Of a DNA stretch of 21,829 bases, positions 13,419 to 20,446 are shown one piece after another. Numbering within the stretch: position 1 is the stretch's first letter; each line of letters opens with the position of its first letter. Source of the DNA: DAOTXL01 sp034434895 (GTDB taxonomy: Bacteria; Chloroflexota; Anaerolineae; JAAYZQ01); NCBI GenBank assembly GCA_034434895.1, contig DAOTYI010000225.1, forward strand, positions 1-21,829, read 5' to 3'. Made by a program: the position numbers and the translations under genes. Under the pieces are notes generated by a model, which worked only from the letters and a program-made list of their open reading frames with translations, was not told where the DNA came from and searched no databases.

Positions 13419-13428
13419 AGGAGGTAGG

Positions 13429-13830
13429 ATGGGACGAACAAAGCAACGTGGACCCAGGCGCGGACCCCGCAAAGAACGGCGGGTGATCCCACGAGGGCAG
13501 GCCCACATCCAGGCTTCGTTCAACAACACAATCATCACCATTGCGGACCCTCACGGCAACACCATCGGCTGGTCCAGCGCCGGCACGGCAGGTTTCAAGG
13601 GGTCGCGCAAGAGCACACCCTACGCGGCGCAGATTGCAGCGCAACAGGCGGCCAAGATGGCCCAGGACAACGGGATGCGAGAGGTGGATATCTATATCAA
13701 GGGACCTGGCCCTGGCCGTGAGGCGGCGATCCGTTCGCTGCAGGCAACCGGCCTGGTGGTCAGGTCCATCACCGACGTGACTCCCATCCCGCATAATGGA
13801 TGCCGCCCACCCAAGAAGCGAAGGGTGTAA
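13429..13830 (+). CDS. rpsK: Ribosomal protein uS11
   Basis: A 133-residue protein with GQAHIQASFNNTIITIADPH, GNTIGWSSAGTAGFKGSRKS, TPYAAQIAAQQAA and the S11 signature GPGPGREAAIRSLQATGLVV, ending in IPHNGCRPPKKRRV. uS11 forms part of the 30S platform and the mRNA exit. The N terminus is strongly basic. ATG 13429 has GAGGAGG upstream. rpsD begins 31 nt after its stop. Confidence 0.98.
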   Translation: MGRTKQRGPRRGPRKERRVIPRGQAHIQASFNNTIITIADPHGNTIGWSSAGTAGFKGSRKSTPYAAQIAAQQAAKMAQDNGMREVDIYIKGPGPGREAAIRSLQATGLVVRSITDVTPIPHNGCRPPKKRRV

Positions 13831-13861
13831 ACACAGGCATTGCCCGACAAAGGGAGGTGGA

Positions 13862-14497
13862 ATGGCCAAATATCAAGATTCGGTATGCAAGCTCTGCCGC
13901 CGTGAAGGGGAGAAACTGTTTCTGAAAGGGGAACGCTGCTTTTCGCCCAAATGTGCCTTTGAGCGGCGGCCCTATGCCCCTGGTGCCCACGGCCAGGAAG
14001 CTCAGTTCCGCAAGAAACCATCGGACTATGGGCTCCAATTGCGGGCCAAGCAAAAAGCCCGCCGGGTCTATGGCCTGTTCGAGCGGCAGTTCCGCCGCTA
14101 TTTCCACGATGCGGAGCGGCAACGTGGATTGACCGGCCTGAACCTGTTGATCATGCTGGAAAGCCGCCTGGATAACGTGGTCTACCGCCTGGGCTTTGCC
14201 TCATCCCGACCCCAGGCGCGGCAGTTGGTGCGCCACGGCCACGTGGAGGTGAACGGCCAGAAGGTGGACATCCCTTCCTATCTGGTGGAACCGGGTGATG
14301 TGGTCGCCGTGCGGGCCGGCAGCCGGCGGAAGAGCTACTTCAAGGAACTGGCCCAGGAGCTTGCCCATCGTGCTGTGCCCGAATGGCTGAGCCGGGACGA
14401 TGAGAACCTGTCAGGCCGTGTGATGGCCCTGCCCGAGCGGAAGGACATAGACGTGACCATCAGCGAACAACTGATCGTCGAGTACTACAGCCGCTGA
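13862..14497 (+). CDS. rpsD: Ribosomal protein uS4, zinc-binding form
   Basis: A 211-residue protein. The N-terminal domain carries C9, C12, C26 and C31 (CKLC, then CFSPKC), the C+ zinc form of S4, followed by FERRPYAPGAHGQ and KPSDYGLQLRAKQKARRVYG. The S4 RNA-binding domain at about 99-160 includes ESRLDNVVYRLGFASSRPQA and RQLVRHGHVEVNGQKVDIPS. uS4 is a primary 16S binder and guards fidelity with uS5. The frame is open upstream, but ATG 13862 with GGGAGG fits. In E. coli S4 represses the alpha operon translationally. Confidence 0.98.
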   Translation: MAKYQDSVCKLCRREGEKLFLKGERCFSPKCAFERRPYAPGAHGQEAQFRKKPSDYGLQLRAKQKARRVYGLFERQFRRYFHDAERQRGLTGLNLLIMLESRLDNVVYRLGFASSRPQARQLVRHGHVEVNGQKVDIPSYLVEPGDVVAVRAGSRRKSYFKELAQELAHRAVPEWLSRDDENLSGRVMALPERKDIDVTISEQLIVEYYSR

Positions 14498-14510
14498 CAG
14501 CCAGCTCGAC

Positions 14511-14533
14511 CACGAAGGCCATTGTCCTTCGTG
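14511..14533 (+). promoter_or_regulatory. Perfect 8-bp stem-loop between rpsD and rpoA
   Basis: CACGAAGG (14511-14518) pairs with CCTTCGTG (14526-14533) around the 7-nt loop CCATTGT. It lies in the 76-nt spacer between rpsD and rpoA, 40 nt before the TTG start. TTTT occurs at 14544-14547 but is not contiguous with the stem, so an intrinsic terminator is unlikely. It might help set the rpoA level separately from the ribosomal genes. Confidence 0.5.
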
Positions 14534-14573
14534 TCCCTGGTGGTTTTCAGACAGGCTTTGAGGGGGGTGCAGC

Positions 14574-15521
14574 TTGTTGAATCTGGTTTTGCCCAAGGTC
14601 GAAGCCGAGTTTCAGGCGAGAAACCATGGCCGCTTTATCATCGGACCGCTGGAGAGCGGCTATGGCATCACGTTGGGGAATGCGCTGCGCCGGGTCCTGC
14701 TGGCATCGTTGGAAGGAGCGGCCATCACCTCGGTTCTGGTGCGGGGGATCCACCACGAGTTCTCGACCATCCCCTACGTCCGCGAGGACATGACCACCCT
14801 CCTCCTCAACTTGAAGCAGGTGCGTTTCAAGTTCACCGATGAGGAGGAGGAGACGGCCCGGCTGCGTCTGGAAGTGCGCGGCGAGGGGGTGGTGACGGCG
14901 GGAGACATCCTCTGCCCACCCTATGTGGAGATCGTGAATCCCGACGCTTACCTGCTGACCGCCGATTCGGCCGAAGCTGACCTGGAGATGGAGATGACCG
15001 TCAGCCGGGGGCGTGGCTACTCGCCGGCCGAGGAACGGGGCAAGTTGCCCGTGGCCGAAATTCCCACCGACGCGGTCTTTAGCCCTGTCCGCAAAGTGGG
15101 CTACAAGATCGAACGGGCCAGGATCGGGCAGATCAGCAACTTTGACCGCCTGATCATGGATGTCTGGACCGACGGTACCATCTCGCCCGCCGAGGCACTG
15201 AGCACGGCGGCCCAGATCCTGACCAGGCATCTGACCCTGATCGCCGAGGTGGGGCAGGTGGTGTTGGAGGTCGAACCGGAGGTTGAGGAAAGCCGCATCC
15301 CGGAACGGGTGGCCGAGGCCAGCATCGAGGAATTGGAACTGTCGGTGCGGGCTTTTAACTGCCTGAAGCGGGCCGGCCTCACCAGGGTGGGCGACATTCT
15401 GGAAAAATTGCAACGGGATGAAGGAGAACTGCTTTCCATTCGGAACTTTGGCCAGAAATCCCTGGATGAGCTGAAAGAAAAGCTGGCCGCCAAGGGATTT
15501 TGGCCTGTACCGCTTGAATAG
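14574..15521 (+). CDS. rpoA: RNA polymerase alpha subunit
   Basis: A 315-residue protein. The alpha-NTD contains the dimerisation and assembly segments NHGRFIIGPLESGYGITLGN and ALRRVLLASLEGAAITSVLV (about 17-56). The alpha-CTD with two HhH motifs is at about 248-312: LELSVRAFNCLKRAGLTRVG and then IRNFGQKSLDELKEKLAAKG. The start is unusual: no ATG fits the family N terminus, and TTG codons occur at 14574 and 14577 after GAGGGGGG. TTG 14574 gives MLNLVLPKVEAE. It lies between rpsD and rplQ as in most bacteria. Confidence 0.97.
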   Translation: MLNLVLPKVEAEFQARNHGRFIIGPLESGYGITLGNALRRVLLASLEGAAITSVLVRGIHHEFSTIPYVREDMTTLLLNLKQVRFKFTDEEEETARLRLEVRGEGVVTAGDILCPPYVEIVNPDAYLLTADSAEADLEMEMTVSRGRGYSPAEERGKLPVAEIPTDAVFSPVRKVGYKIERARIGQISNFDRLIMDVWTDGTISPAEALSTAAQILTRHLTLIAEVGQVVLEVEPEVEESRIPERVAEASIEELELSVRAFNCLKRAGLTRVGDILEKLQRDEGELLSIRNFGQKSLDELKEKLAAKGFWPVPLE

Positions 15522-15535
15522 AGGGCTGGAGAGAG

Positions 15536-16033
15536 ATGAGACATCGCAGAGCAGGTCGCCATTTGAAGCGGTCAACGGGTCAACGGCGAGCCTTGTATCG
15601 CAACTTGATGACCGAACTGTTCCGCCACGAGCGGATCACGACTACGGAAGCCAAGGCCCGGGCTATCCGCCCCCTGGCCGAGCGGTTGGTGACCAAAGCG
15701 CGCAAAGGGCGGGCCGATCGCCTGATAGCCCTGGCCAAACAACGTGACATGCAAAAGCTGTCGGCCTGGTTCAACCCCAGGCGGGCCGGGCAATTGATCG
15801 CACTGGCAGAACAGGGGGACAGCCAGGCGTTGGAGCAGATGGCACAACAGATGGCGTTGCACGCCAGACGCCAGGTGCTGGCCTCATTGACCGACAAAGA
15901 GACCGCCCACAAGCTGGTCGAGGAGATCGCACCCCGGTTTGAGGACCGTCCTGGCGGCTATCTACGCCTGTTCAAGCTGGGGATGCGCCGGGGAGATGCC
16001 GCCCCGATGGCGGTGCTGGAATTGGTGGAGTGA
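15536..16033 (+). CDS. rplQ: Ribosomal protein bL17 with internal helix duplication
   Basis: A 165-residue protein; bL17 is usually about 115-130. The family N terminus MRHRRAGRHLKRSTGQRRAL and the C-terminal block LHARRQVLASLTDKETAHKL (108-127), ending RRGDAAPMAVLELVE, are intact. Between them is an insert of about 45-50 residues. It holds two copies of a helix-like motif 24 residues apart: RADRLIALAKQRDMQKL (59-75) and RAGQLIALAEQGDSQAL (83-99), 11 of 17 identical. The motif also resembles the native segment just before it (AERLVTKARKG). bL17 surrounds the tunnel exit, so the insert probably projects from the 50S surface. The SD GGAGAGAG precedes ATG 15536. Confidence 0.95.
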   Translation: MRHRRAGRHLKRSTGQRRALYRNLMTELFRHERITTTEAKARAIRPLAERLVTKARKGRADRLIALAKQRDMQKLSAWFNPRRAGQLIALAEQGDSQALEQMAQQMALHARRQVLASLTDKETAHKLVEEIAPRFEDRPGGYLRLFKLGMRRGDAAPMAVLELVE

Positions 16034-16068
16034 AGCCGGGAAGGGGCAGCGAAGGCCGGGGCGAACGG

Positions 16069-16815
16069 ATGGCGTTATGGGCGCGGGTCGAATATGACGG
16101 CACCGACTTTTTCGGCTTTCAGATCCAGGCAGGTGAGAGGACAGTTCAGGGGGAGATCGAACGGGCAGTTGAGGCCATTACCGGGACAGCAACACGGGTG
16201 ACCGGGGCAGGCCGGACCGACCGGGGGGTTCATGCCGTGGGGCAGGTGATCGGCTTTGAGGTGGAGTGGCGACACAGCCTGGCTGAACTGCAGCAGGCCC
16301 TCAACGCCGTACTGGCTGACGACGTGGCTATCCTGGAAATGGGCCCGGCCCCCCAGGGGTTCCACCCCCGCTTCAGCGCCATCAGCCGCAGCTATCGTTA
16401 CACACTGCTCAACCGGCCCTGGCCCTCGCCGCTGGCCCGGCGGACCGCCTGGCATGTCACCGCCAGCCTGGATGTGGGCCGCATGGCCGAGGCCAGCCGT
16501 TGTCTGGTCGGGACGCACGACTTTGCGGCCTTTGGGCAGCCCCCGCAGGGTGAAAGTACGGTGCGGGTGGTGCTGCGGGCCGAATGGCAGGAACAGGAGC
16601 CGTTTCTCACCTTTGACATCGAGGCCAACGCCTTCCTCTACCGCATGGTGCGCAGCCTGGTCGGCACCCTGGTCCTGGTGGGGCGTGGTCAAATGTCAAC
16701 CGATGAGTTCAAAGCGATTCTGCACAGCCGGGATCGGAGCCTGGTCAGGCAACTGGCACCGGCTCACGGCCTGTGCCTGATGCGGGTTGATTACCCCGAA
16801 GGAGTTTTGCAGTGA
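16069..16815 (+). CDS. truA: tRNA pseudouridine(38-40) synthase TruA
   Basis: A 248-residue enzyme that isomerises uridines 38, 39 and 40 in the tRNA anticodon arm. It starts MALWARVEYDGTDFFGFQIQ. The catalytic Asp is D51 in GAGRTDRGVHAVGQV. Later family segments are FHPRFSAISRSYRYTLLNR, GTHDFAAFGQ and FLYRMVRSLVGTLVLVGRG. A GTG at 16030, overlapping the rplQ stop, would add 13 Gly/Arg-rich residues. The ATG at 16069 is preferred because it gives the family N terminus, though its SD is weak. The stop overlaps the rplM GTG by four bases. truA-rplM-rpsI is a common trio in Gram-positive-like lineages. Confidence 0.96.
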   Translation: MALWARVEYDGTDFFGFQIQAGERTVQGEIERAVEAITGTATRVTGAGRTDRGVHAVGQVIGFEVEWRHSLAELQQALNAVLADDVAILEMGPAPQGFHPRFSAISRSYRYTLLNRPWPSPLARRTAWHVTASLDVGRMAEASRCLVGTHDFAAFGQPPQGESTVRVVLRAEWQEQEPFLTFDIEANAFLYRMVRSLVGTLVLVGRGQMSTDEFKAILHSRDRSLVRQLAPAHGLCLMRVDYPEGVLQ

Positions 16816-17240
16816 GGACCTTTACGGCAAAAGCAGCAGAGATTGAACGCAAATGGTATGTCGTCGATGCGGAAGGCCAGACCCTGGGGCGGCTGGCTGC
16901 CAGGATCGCGCCGATCCTCAAGGGCAAGCACAAGCCGATCTACACCCCCCACCTGGATTGCGGCGATTTTGTCATCGTCATCAACGCCGATAAGGTGCGG
17001 GTTACAGGCCGTAAACTGGATCAAAAGTTCTACTACCGCCATTCTGGCTATCCAGGCGGCATCTCCAGCATCAGCCTGCGCGATCAACTGGCCAGACACC
17101 CGGAACGGGTGATCCAGGCGGCGATCCGGGGCATGTTGCCCAAGAACAAACTGGGCCGGCGGATGATCAAAAAACTCAAGGTGTATGCGGGGGCTGCGCA
17201 TCCTCACCAGGCCCAGCAGCCCAAGCCCTTGGGGCTATAA
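16812..17240 (+). CDS. rplM: Ribosomal protein uL13
   Basis: A 142-residue protein starting at GTG 16812 as MRTFTAKAAEIERKWYVVDA, with EGQTLGRLAARIAPILKGKH, KPIYTPHLDCGDFVIVINAD, then VTGRKLDQKFYYRHSGYPGG and IRGMLPKNKLGRRMIKKLKV. These are the full set of L13 segments. GAAGGAG lies 7 nt upstream of the GTG, inside the end of truA. uL13 is an early 50S assembly protein. Its C terminus is a slightly extended tail rich in Gln, Pro and His. Confidence 0.98.
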   Translation: MRTFTAKAAEIERKWYVVDAEGQTLGRLAARIAPILKGKHKPIYTPHLDCGDFVIVINADKVRVTGRKLDQKFYYRHSGYPGGISSISLRDQLARHPERVIQAAIRGMLPKNKLGRRMIKKLKVYAGAAHPHQAQQPKPLGL

Positions 17241-17283
17241 TTCAGGTGCCCAGCATCTGCGGAATGGAGACCAGAGGAACAAG

Positions 17284-17682
17284 ATGTCCGACCAAGTGCG
17301 CTATTATGAAGGTGTAGGCCGCCGCAAACGGGCAGTGGCCCGGGTGCGGCTTTACCCTGGCAACGGCCAGGTGGTCATCAACGAGAAAGGCCTGAAGGAA
17401 TATTTTGTCCGGCCCCAGGACTGGCTGGATGTCATGGCCCCCTTGCAGTTGACCCATAACGAAAGCCGCTACAACCTGTCGGTGCTGGTCAACGGCGGCG
17501 GCATCACCGGCCAGGCCCAGGCGATCCAGCATGGCGTGGCCCGTGCCCTGTTGCAGGTCGATCCCCAACTGCGGCCTGTTTTGCGCCGGGCCGGCTTTCT
17601 GACCCGCGATCCGCGCGAGAAGGAACGCAAGAAGGCGGGCCTCAAGCGGGCCAGGAAGGCACCGCAGTACACCAAGCGTTAG
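17284..17682 (+). CDS. rpsI: Ribosomal protein uS9
   Basis: A 132-residue protein starting MSDQVRYYEGVGRRKRAVAR, with VRLYPGNGQVVINEKGLKEY, NGGGITGQAQAIQHGVARAL and the C-terminal GFLTRDPREKERKKAGLKRA ending KAPQYTKR. The final Arg reaches P-site tRNA. The frame is open into rplM, but ATG 17284 is preceded by AGAGGA and gives the normal length. It is the last plus-strand gene; the convergent palindrome array begins 23 nt downstream. Confidence 0.98.
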   Translation: MSDQVRYYEGVGRRKRAVARVRLYPGNGQVVINEKGLKEYFVRPQDWLDVMAPLQLTHNESRYNLSVLVNGGGITGQAQAIQHGVARALLQVDPQLRPVLRRAGFLTRDPREKERKKAGLKRARKAPQYTKR

Positions 17683-17704
17683 CAGCCTGTCGGAGAACCA
17701 GGTA

Positions 17705-17812
17705 GGGGCAGGTCTGGCACCTGCCCCTGTTCATCGGCAGGTCTGGCACCTGCCCCTGTCCATCGGCAGGTCTGGCACCTGCCCCTGTCAATTGGCAGGT
17801 TGAAAACCTGCC
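17705..17812. repeat. Four tandem palindromes with 29-nt period, likely bidirectional terminator region
   Basis: GGCAGGT starts at 17707, 17736, 17765 and 17794, exactly 29 nt apart. Units 1-3 fold as GGCAGGT-CTGGC-ACCTGCC (unit 1 extended to 9 bp with GG/CC, 17705-17727). Unit 4 has the changed but still perfectly paired form GGCAGGTT-GAA-AACCTGCC (17794-17812). The linkers differ (TGTTCATC, TGTCCATC, TGTCAATT). It fills the 148-nt gap between convergent genes, so it probably ends transcription or protects RNA 3' ends in both directions, like REP clusters. There are no U-tracts. Confidence 0.9.
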
Positions 17813-17830
17813 CCCCATGATCGGGAGGAT

Positions 17831-20446
17831 TCAGGTCAAAGCCGTCAGGCGGATGGCCGCCACCTTGCGATACACCCGCTCCGGGGACCAGAGCCGGCCC
17901 TCGACAGTGAGGAGCGATTCGACGCGGATGCCGAACAGCCGCTCATTTTCCCGCAGATAAGGCTCGATGAGCGCCCAGTCGGCTTCGGTCAGGGGGGCAA
18001 ATTGCCCGCCGTTGAGTTGCTCTTCTGTCACCAGATGGTATGGGTCCCGCACATAGATCGCCCCGCCGGAGGCCAGGGAAAAGAGGTTGCCGCCGGGGTA
18101 GGGTGTTGGCTGGGGCACCATCTGGCCGTGGGGGGTGAACTCTACGCCGTTGAGGATGACGAACCCCCCGCCGCGCAGCGGATCGCCGGCCATGAACGAC
18201 TCGGCCAGGTAGTCCAGACAGGTGCCGTTGATGACCACGCGCGGCTGGCCGGCGGCGTTGATGAGCGGCCGGCCGGCGGCGTTGCCCAGCACATAAGCCT
18301 GGCCCCCCTTGGCCCCATACATAAAGGTCTGGCCCACATCGCCATAGATCACCAGCCGCCCGGCCTTCAGGATCTGCCCCACCTGGTCCTGGGCGCTGCC
18401 GTGGACATACACCTCGGCCCCTTGCAGGCCGGACCCCAGATAGTCGCCGCTGGAGCCGTAAACGTCAATGCGGATCTGGTCGCTGCCCGGCCCCAACCCA
18501 CAGCCGCAGAACCGCCCGCCGCGCCAGTTGTAGGTGATGAACTGCCGCCAACCCAGTGCCGCTGCCTGGACGATGAGCCGTGCCGCCGAGCCATCCCCTT
18601 CCGCCGGAAAGCCGCCGGCATCCAGCACCAGGGCCTCCTCACCGGCAAGGGGCCTGCGCAGTGTTGAACGGCTTGCGTGGTCCAGCCGCCGCCGTCGGCC
18701 CCCGGCTAAACCGCTCAGCAGCGGCACAGCATCGAAAATCTGCCGCAGCGTCCGGTCCACCAACGCCAGTACCGAGGCCCGTCGCTTGGCGCCGGGGTCG
18801 TATGGCCGGTCGCGCAGCCGGGTGAGCAGCGCCACGGCAAAGGCCCACGCCTCCTCGCCCGAACCGGCCATCTCGGCCAGTTGCCGACAGAACCCGGTCA
18901 GCGCCCCATAGTCCCAGCCTGTCACCTCCTGGGCTACCTCTTGCCAGGCCGCCTCCACCCCTTCCAGGCCGGCGATAATCCAGGCAGCCGGCGCAGCCAC
19001 CAGCCAGTTCAGCCGGGGCGGGATCACGGTCGTCGTAGTGGGGTTATTGTGCACCTGATCGGTCGGCACCGCCACCCGATTGCCGAACTTGTCCGTCACC
19101 CACAACTCCCTTGTTTCCTGCCCCTTGCCCCTGTCCTCCTGCACCGTGAACACGAACGCCCCGCCATCGGTGTGGCTGCCGCCGCGCGCATTCCAGTAGC
19201 AATCGGCCACGGGGCAGATCCGCTCATCCTCGGCGGCCAGGCTCTCCAACACGGCATCAATCGCCTGTTTTTCCGAGGCGATCAGCCCGACCTGAACCTT
19301 GCCAGCGTGGAGGGCAAAGACCTGAGGGCGCAACATAGAGGTATCGGTGATCCCCAGCAGTTGCCATCGGCCCTCGTCGGGGCGGCTGCGGGCGATGATA
19401 AAGAACCACGGCCCGTCAGGGGAGGCGTGCAGGTGGGTCGCCTGGATGGCCTGATAGAGGCGTTTCCTGTCCGGCGGCAACAGCTCCAGGTCGCGTTCGG
19501 TCGTCGGCGCCAGCGCCTCGATGGTCGCCTCTAGCGGATAGCCATAGATCCGGTCCAGCAGGTCGAACAGCAGTACGCTGACTTCGGTGTCGGTCAGGAA
19601 CAGGGGGACGATATTCCGCTGGCGGAGGTAGGTGCTGACGGCGTAATAGTTGGCAAAGTCGCCGTTGTGGACCAGGGCCTCGTTGAGGCCGACGAAGGGG
19701 TGGGCCCCGCCGGGATGCCACACCCGCCCTTTGGTGGGGTAGCGTTGGTGGGCGATCCAGACGTGGGCCTGCAGGTCCTCCAGTTGGTAATAGGCTGCTG
19801 CCTGTTCGGCGTAGCCAACGATCTTGAAAACCAGCAGGTCGCGCCCGTGGCAGAGCACGAAGGCCCGTTTCTCGCCCAGGCTGGCGTAGAAGCGCCGGTT
19901 CAGCCGAAAGCTGTGTTGATAGACAAACTCGTCCTCCACCTGGCGGGCGTTGAGGCTTTCCAGGCCATGTTCGGCGGCAAAACGGGACAATGCCCCCGGC
20001 CTGACACGCACAAAATAGCGCCACACATCGGGCGGGCGGACCTCCAGGCCCGGCAGGCACCGGTAATCGTCCAGCGTGGGGACGGCATAGCCCTGCAGCA
20101 GGTCGTAGCAGGGCAGGAGGACCTCCTGCTCTACCTCGGCGCGGGCGGCCGGGTCCAGGTAGGCGATCTGGAGCAGGGTTGCCTCCCGCAGCACATCGGC
20201 CGAGACGCGCATCTGGGCCGGGGACAGGCCGGCGGCGGCCAGCCCCCCGCCCTTGCCGTTGCCCCGGTTGTGCATCTGCCTGGCGGCCGGGATCAGGTGG
20301 CGGCCGGCTACCGGCCGGCCGGCTGCCACCCCTACCACCCCGCATCCCCCTTCGGCCTCGCTGCTGGGGGGCAAAGAGAGCGGCCCTTCCCGGATCAACC
20401 GCCGGCGAGAGGCGATGAGCAGGTCGGCCGGCGATGGCGTGCTCAT
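17831..20446 (-). CDS. Class II glutamine amidotransferase fused to a GXGXG domain (glutamate synthase-like)
   Basis: An 871-residue protein. Residues 35-480 are a GltS-type Ntn amidotransferase: the likely nucleophile C35 is in EGGCGVVGVA, then AHQRYPTKGRVWHPGGAHPF (232-251) and VHNGDFANYY (259-268), matching the glutamine-binding and oxyanion-hole region. The 34 residues before C35 resemble a propeptide that would need removal. A helical linker covers about 480-600. Residues about 600-780 hold the GXGXG beta-helix: GDYLGSGLQGAEVYVHGSAQ and MYGAKGGQAYVLGNAAGR. The FMN/Fe-S synthase barrel that lies between these domains in standard GltB is missing and is encoded separately two genes upstream. 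The predicted role is to release ammonia from glutamine for that barrel. It overlaps the 122-aa gene by four bases. Confidence 0.85.
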   Translation of the reverse strand: MSTPSPADLLIASRRRLIREGPLSLPPSSEAEGGCGVVGVAAGRPVAGRHLIPAARQMHNRGNGKGGGLAAAGLSPAQMRVSADVLREATLLQIAYLDPAARAEVEQEVLLPCYDLLQGYAVPTLDDYRCLPGLEVRPPDVWRYFVRVRPGALSRFAAEHGLESLNARQVEDEFVYQHSFRLNRRFYASLGEKRAFVLCHGRDLLVFKIVGYAEQAAAYYQLEDLQAHVWIAHQRYPTKGRVWHPGGAHPFVGLNEALVHNGDFANYYAVSTYLRQRNIVPLFLTDTEVSVLLFDLLDRIYGYPLEATIEALAPTTERDLELLPPDRKRLYQAIQATHLHASPDGPWFFIIARSRPDEGRWQLLGITDTSMLRPQVFALHAGKVQVGLIASEKQAIDAVLESLAAEDERICPVADCYWNARGGSHTDGGAFVFTVQEDRGKGQETRELWVTDKFGNRVAVPTDQVHNNPTTTTVIPPRLNWLVAAPAAWIIAGLEGVEAAWQEVAQEVTGWDYGALTGFCRQLAEMAGSGEEAWAFAVALLTRLRDRPYDPGAKRRASVLALVDRTLRQIFDAVPLLSGLAGGRRRRLDHASRSTLRRPLAGEEALVLDAGGFPAEGDGSAARLIVQAAALGWRQFITYNWRGGRFCGCGLGPGSDQIRIDVYGSSGDYLGSGLQGAEVYVHGSAQDQVGQILKAGRLVIYGDVGQTFMYGAKGGQAYVLGNAAGRPLINAAGQPRVVINGTCLDYLAESFMAGDPLRGGGFVILNGVEFTPHGQMVPQPTPYPGGNLFSLASGGAIYVRDPYHLVTEEQLNGGQFAPLTEADWALIEPYLRENERLFGIRVESLLTVEGRLWSPERVYRKVAAIRLTALT

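Noticed and set aside
14547..15575. Antisense open frame opposite rpoA
   Set aside because: Shadow of rpoA on the complementary strand; no domain and no RBS.
16030..16068. GTG start for truA overlapping the rplQ stop
   Set aside because: Would add 13 Gly/Arg-rich residues unlike TruA; kept as an alternative since the ATG 16069 SD is weak.
17705..17812. CRISPR array (29-nt periodicity)
   Set aside because: The whole unit repeats, including what would be spacers, and there is no cas gene; it is a tandem palindrome array.
20281..20330. GGCCGG-rich palindromic stretch in the amidotransferase gene
   Set aside because: It is in-frame coding sequence (region of AAGRPVAGRH); the palindromes follow from G+C-rich codon use.
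19416..20345. Open frame in another minus-strand register inside the amidotransferase gene
   Set aside because: Arg/Pro/Gly-rich translation typical of an out-of-frame G+C-rich gene; the 871-aa frame carries the real motifs.
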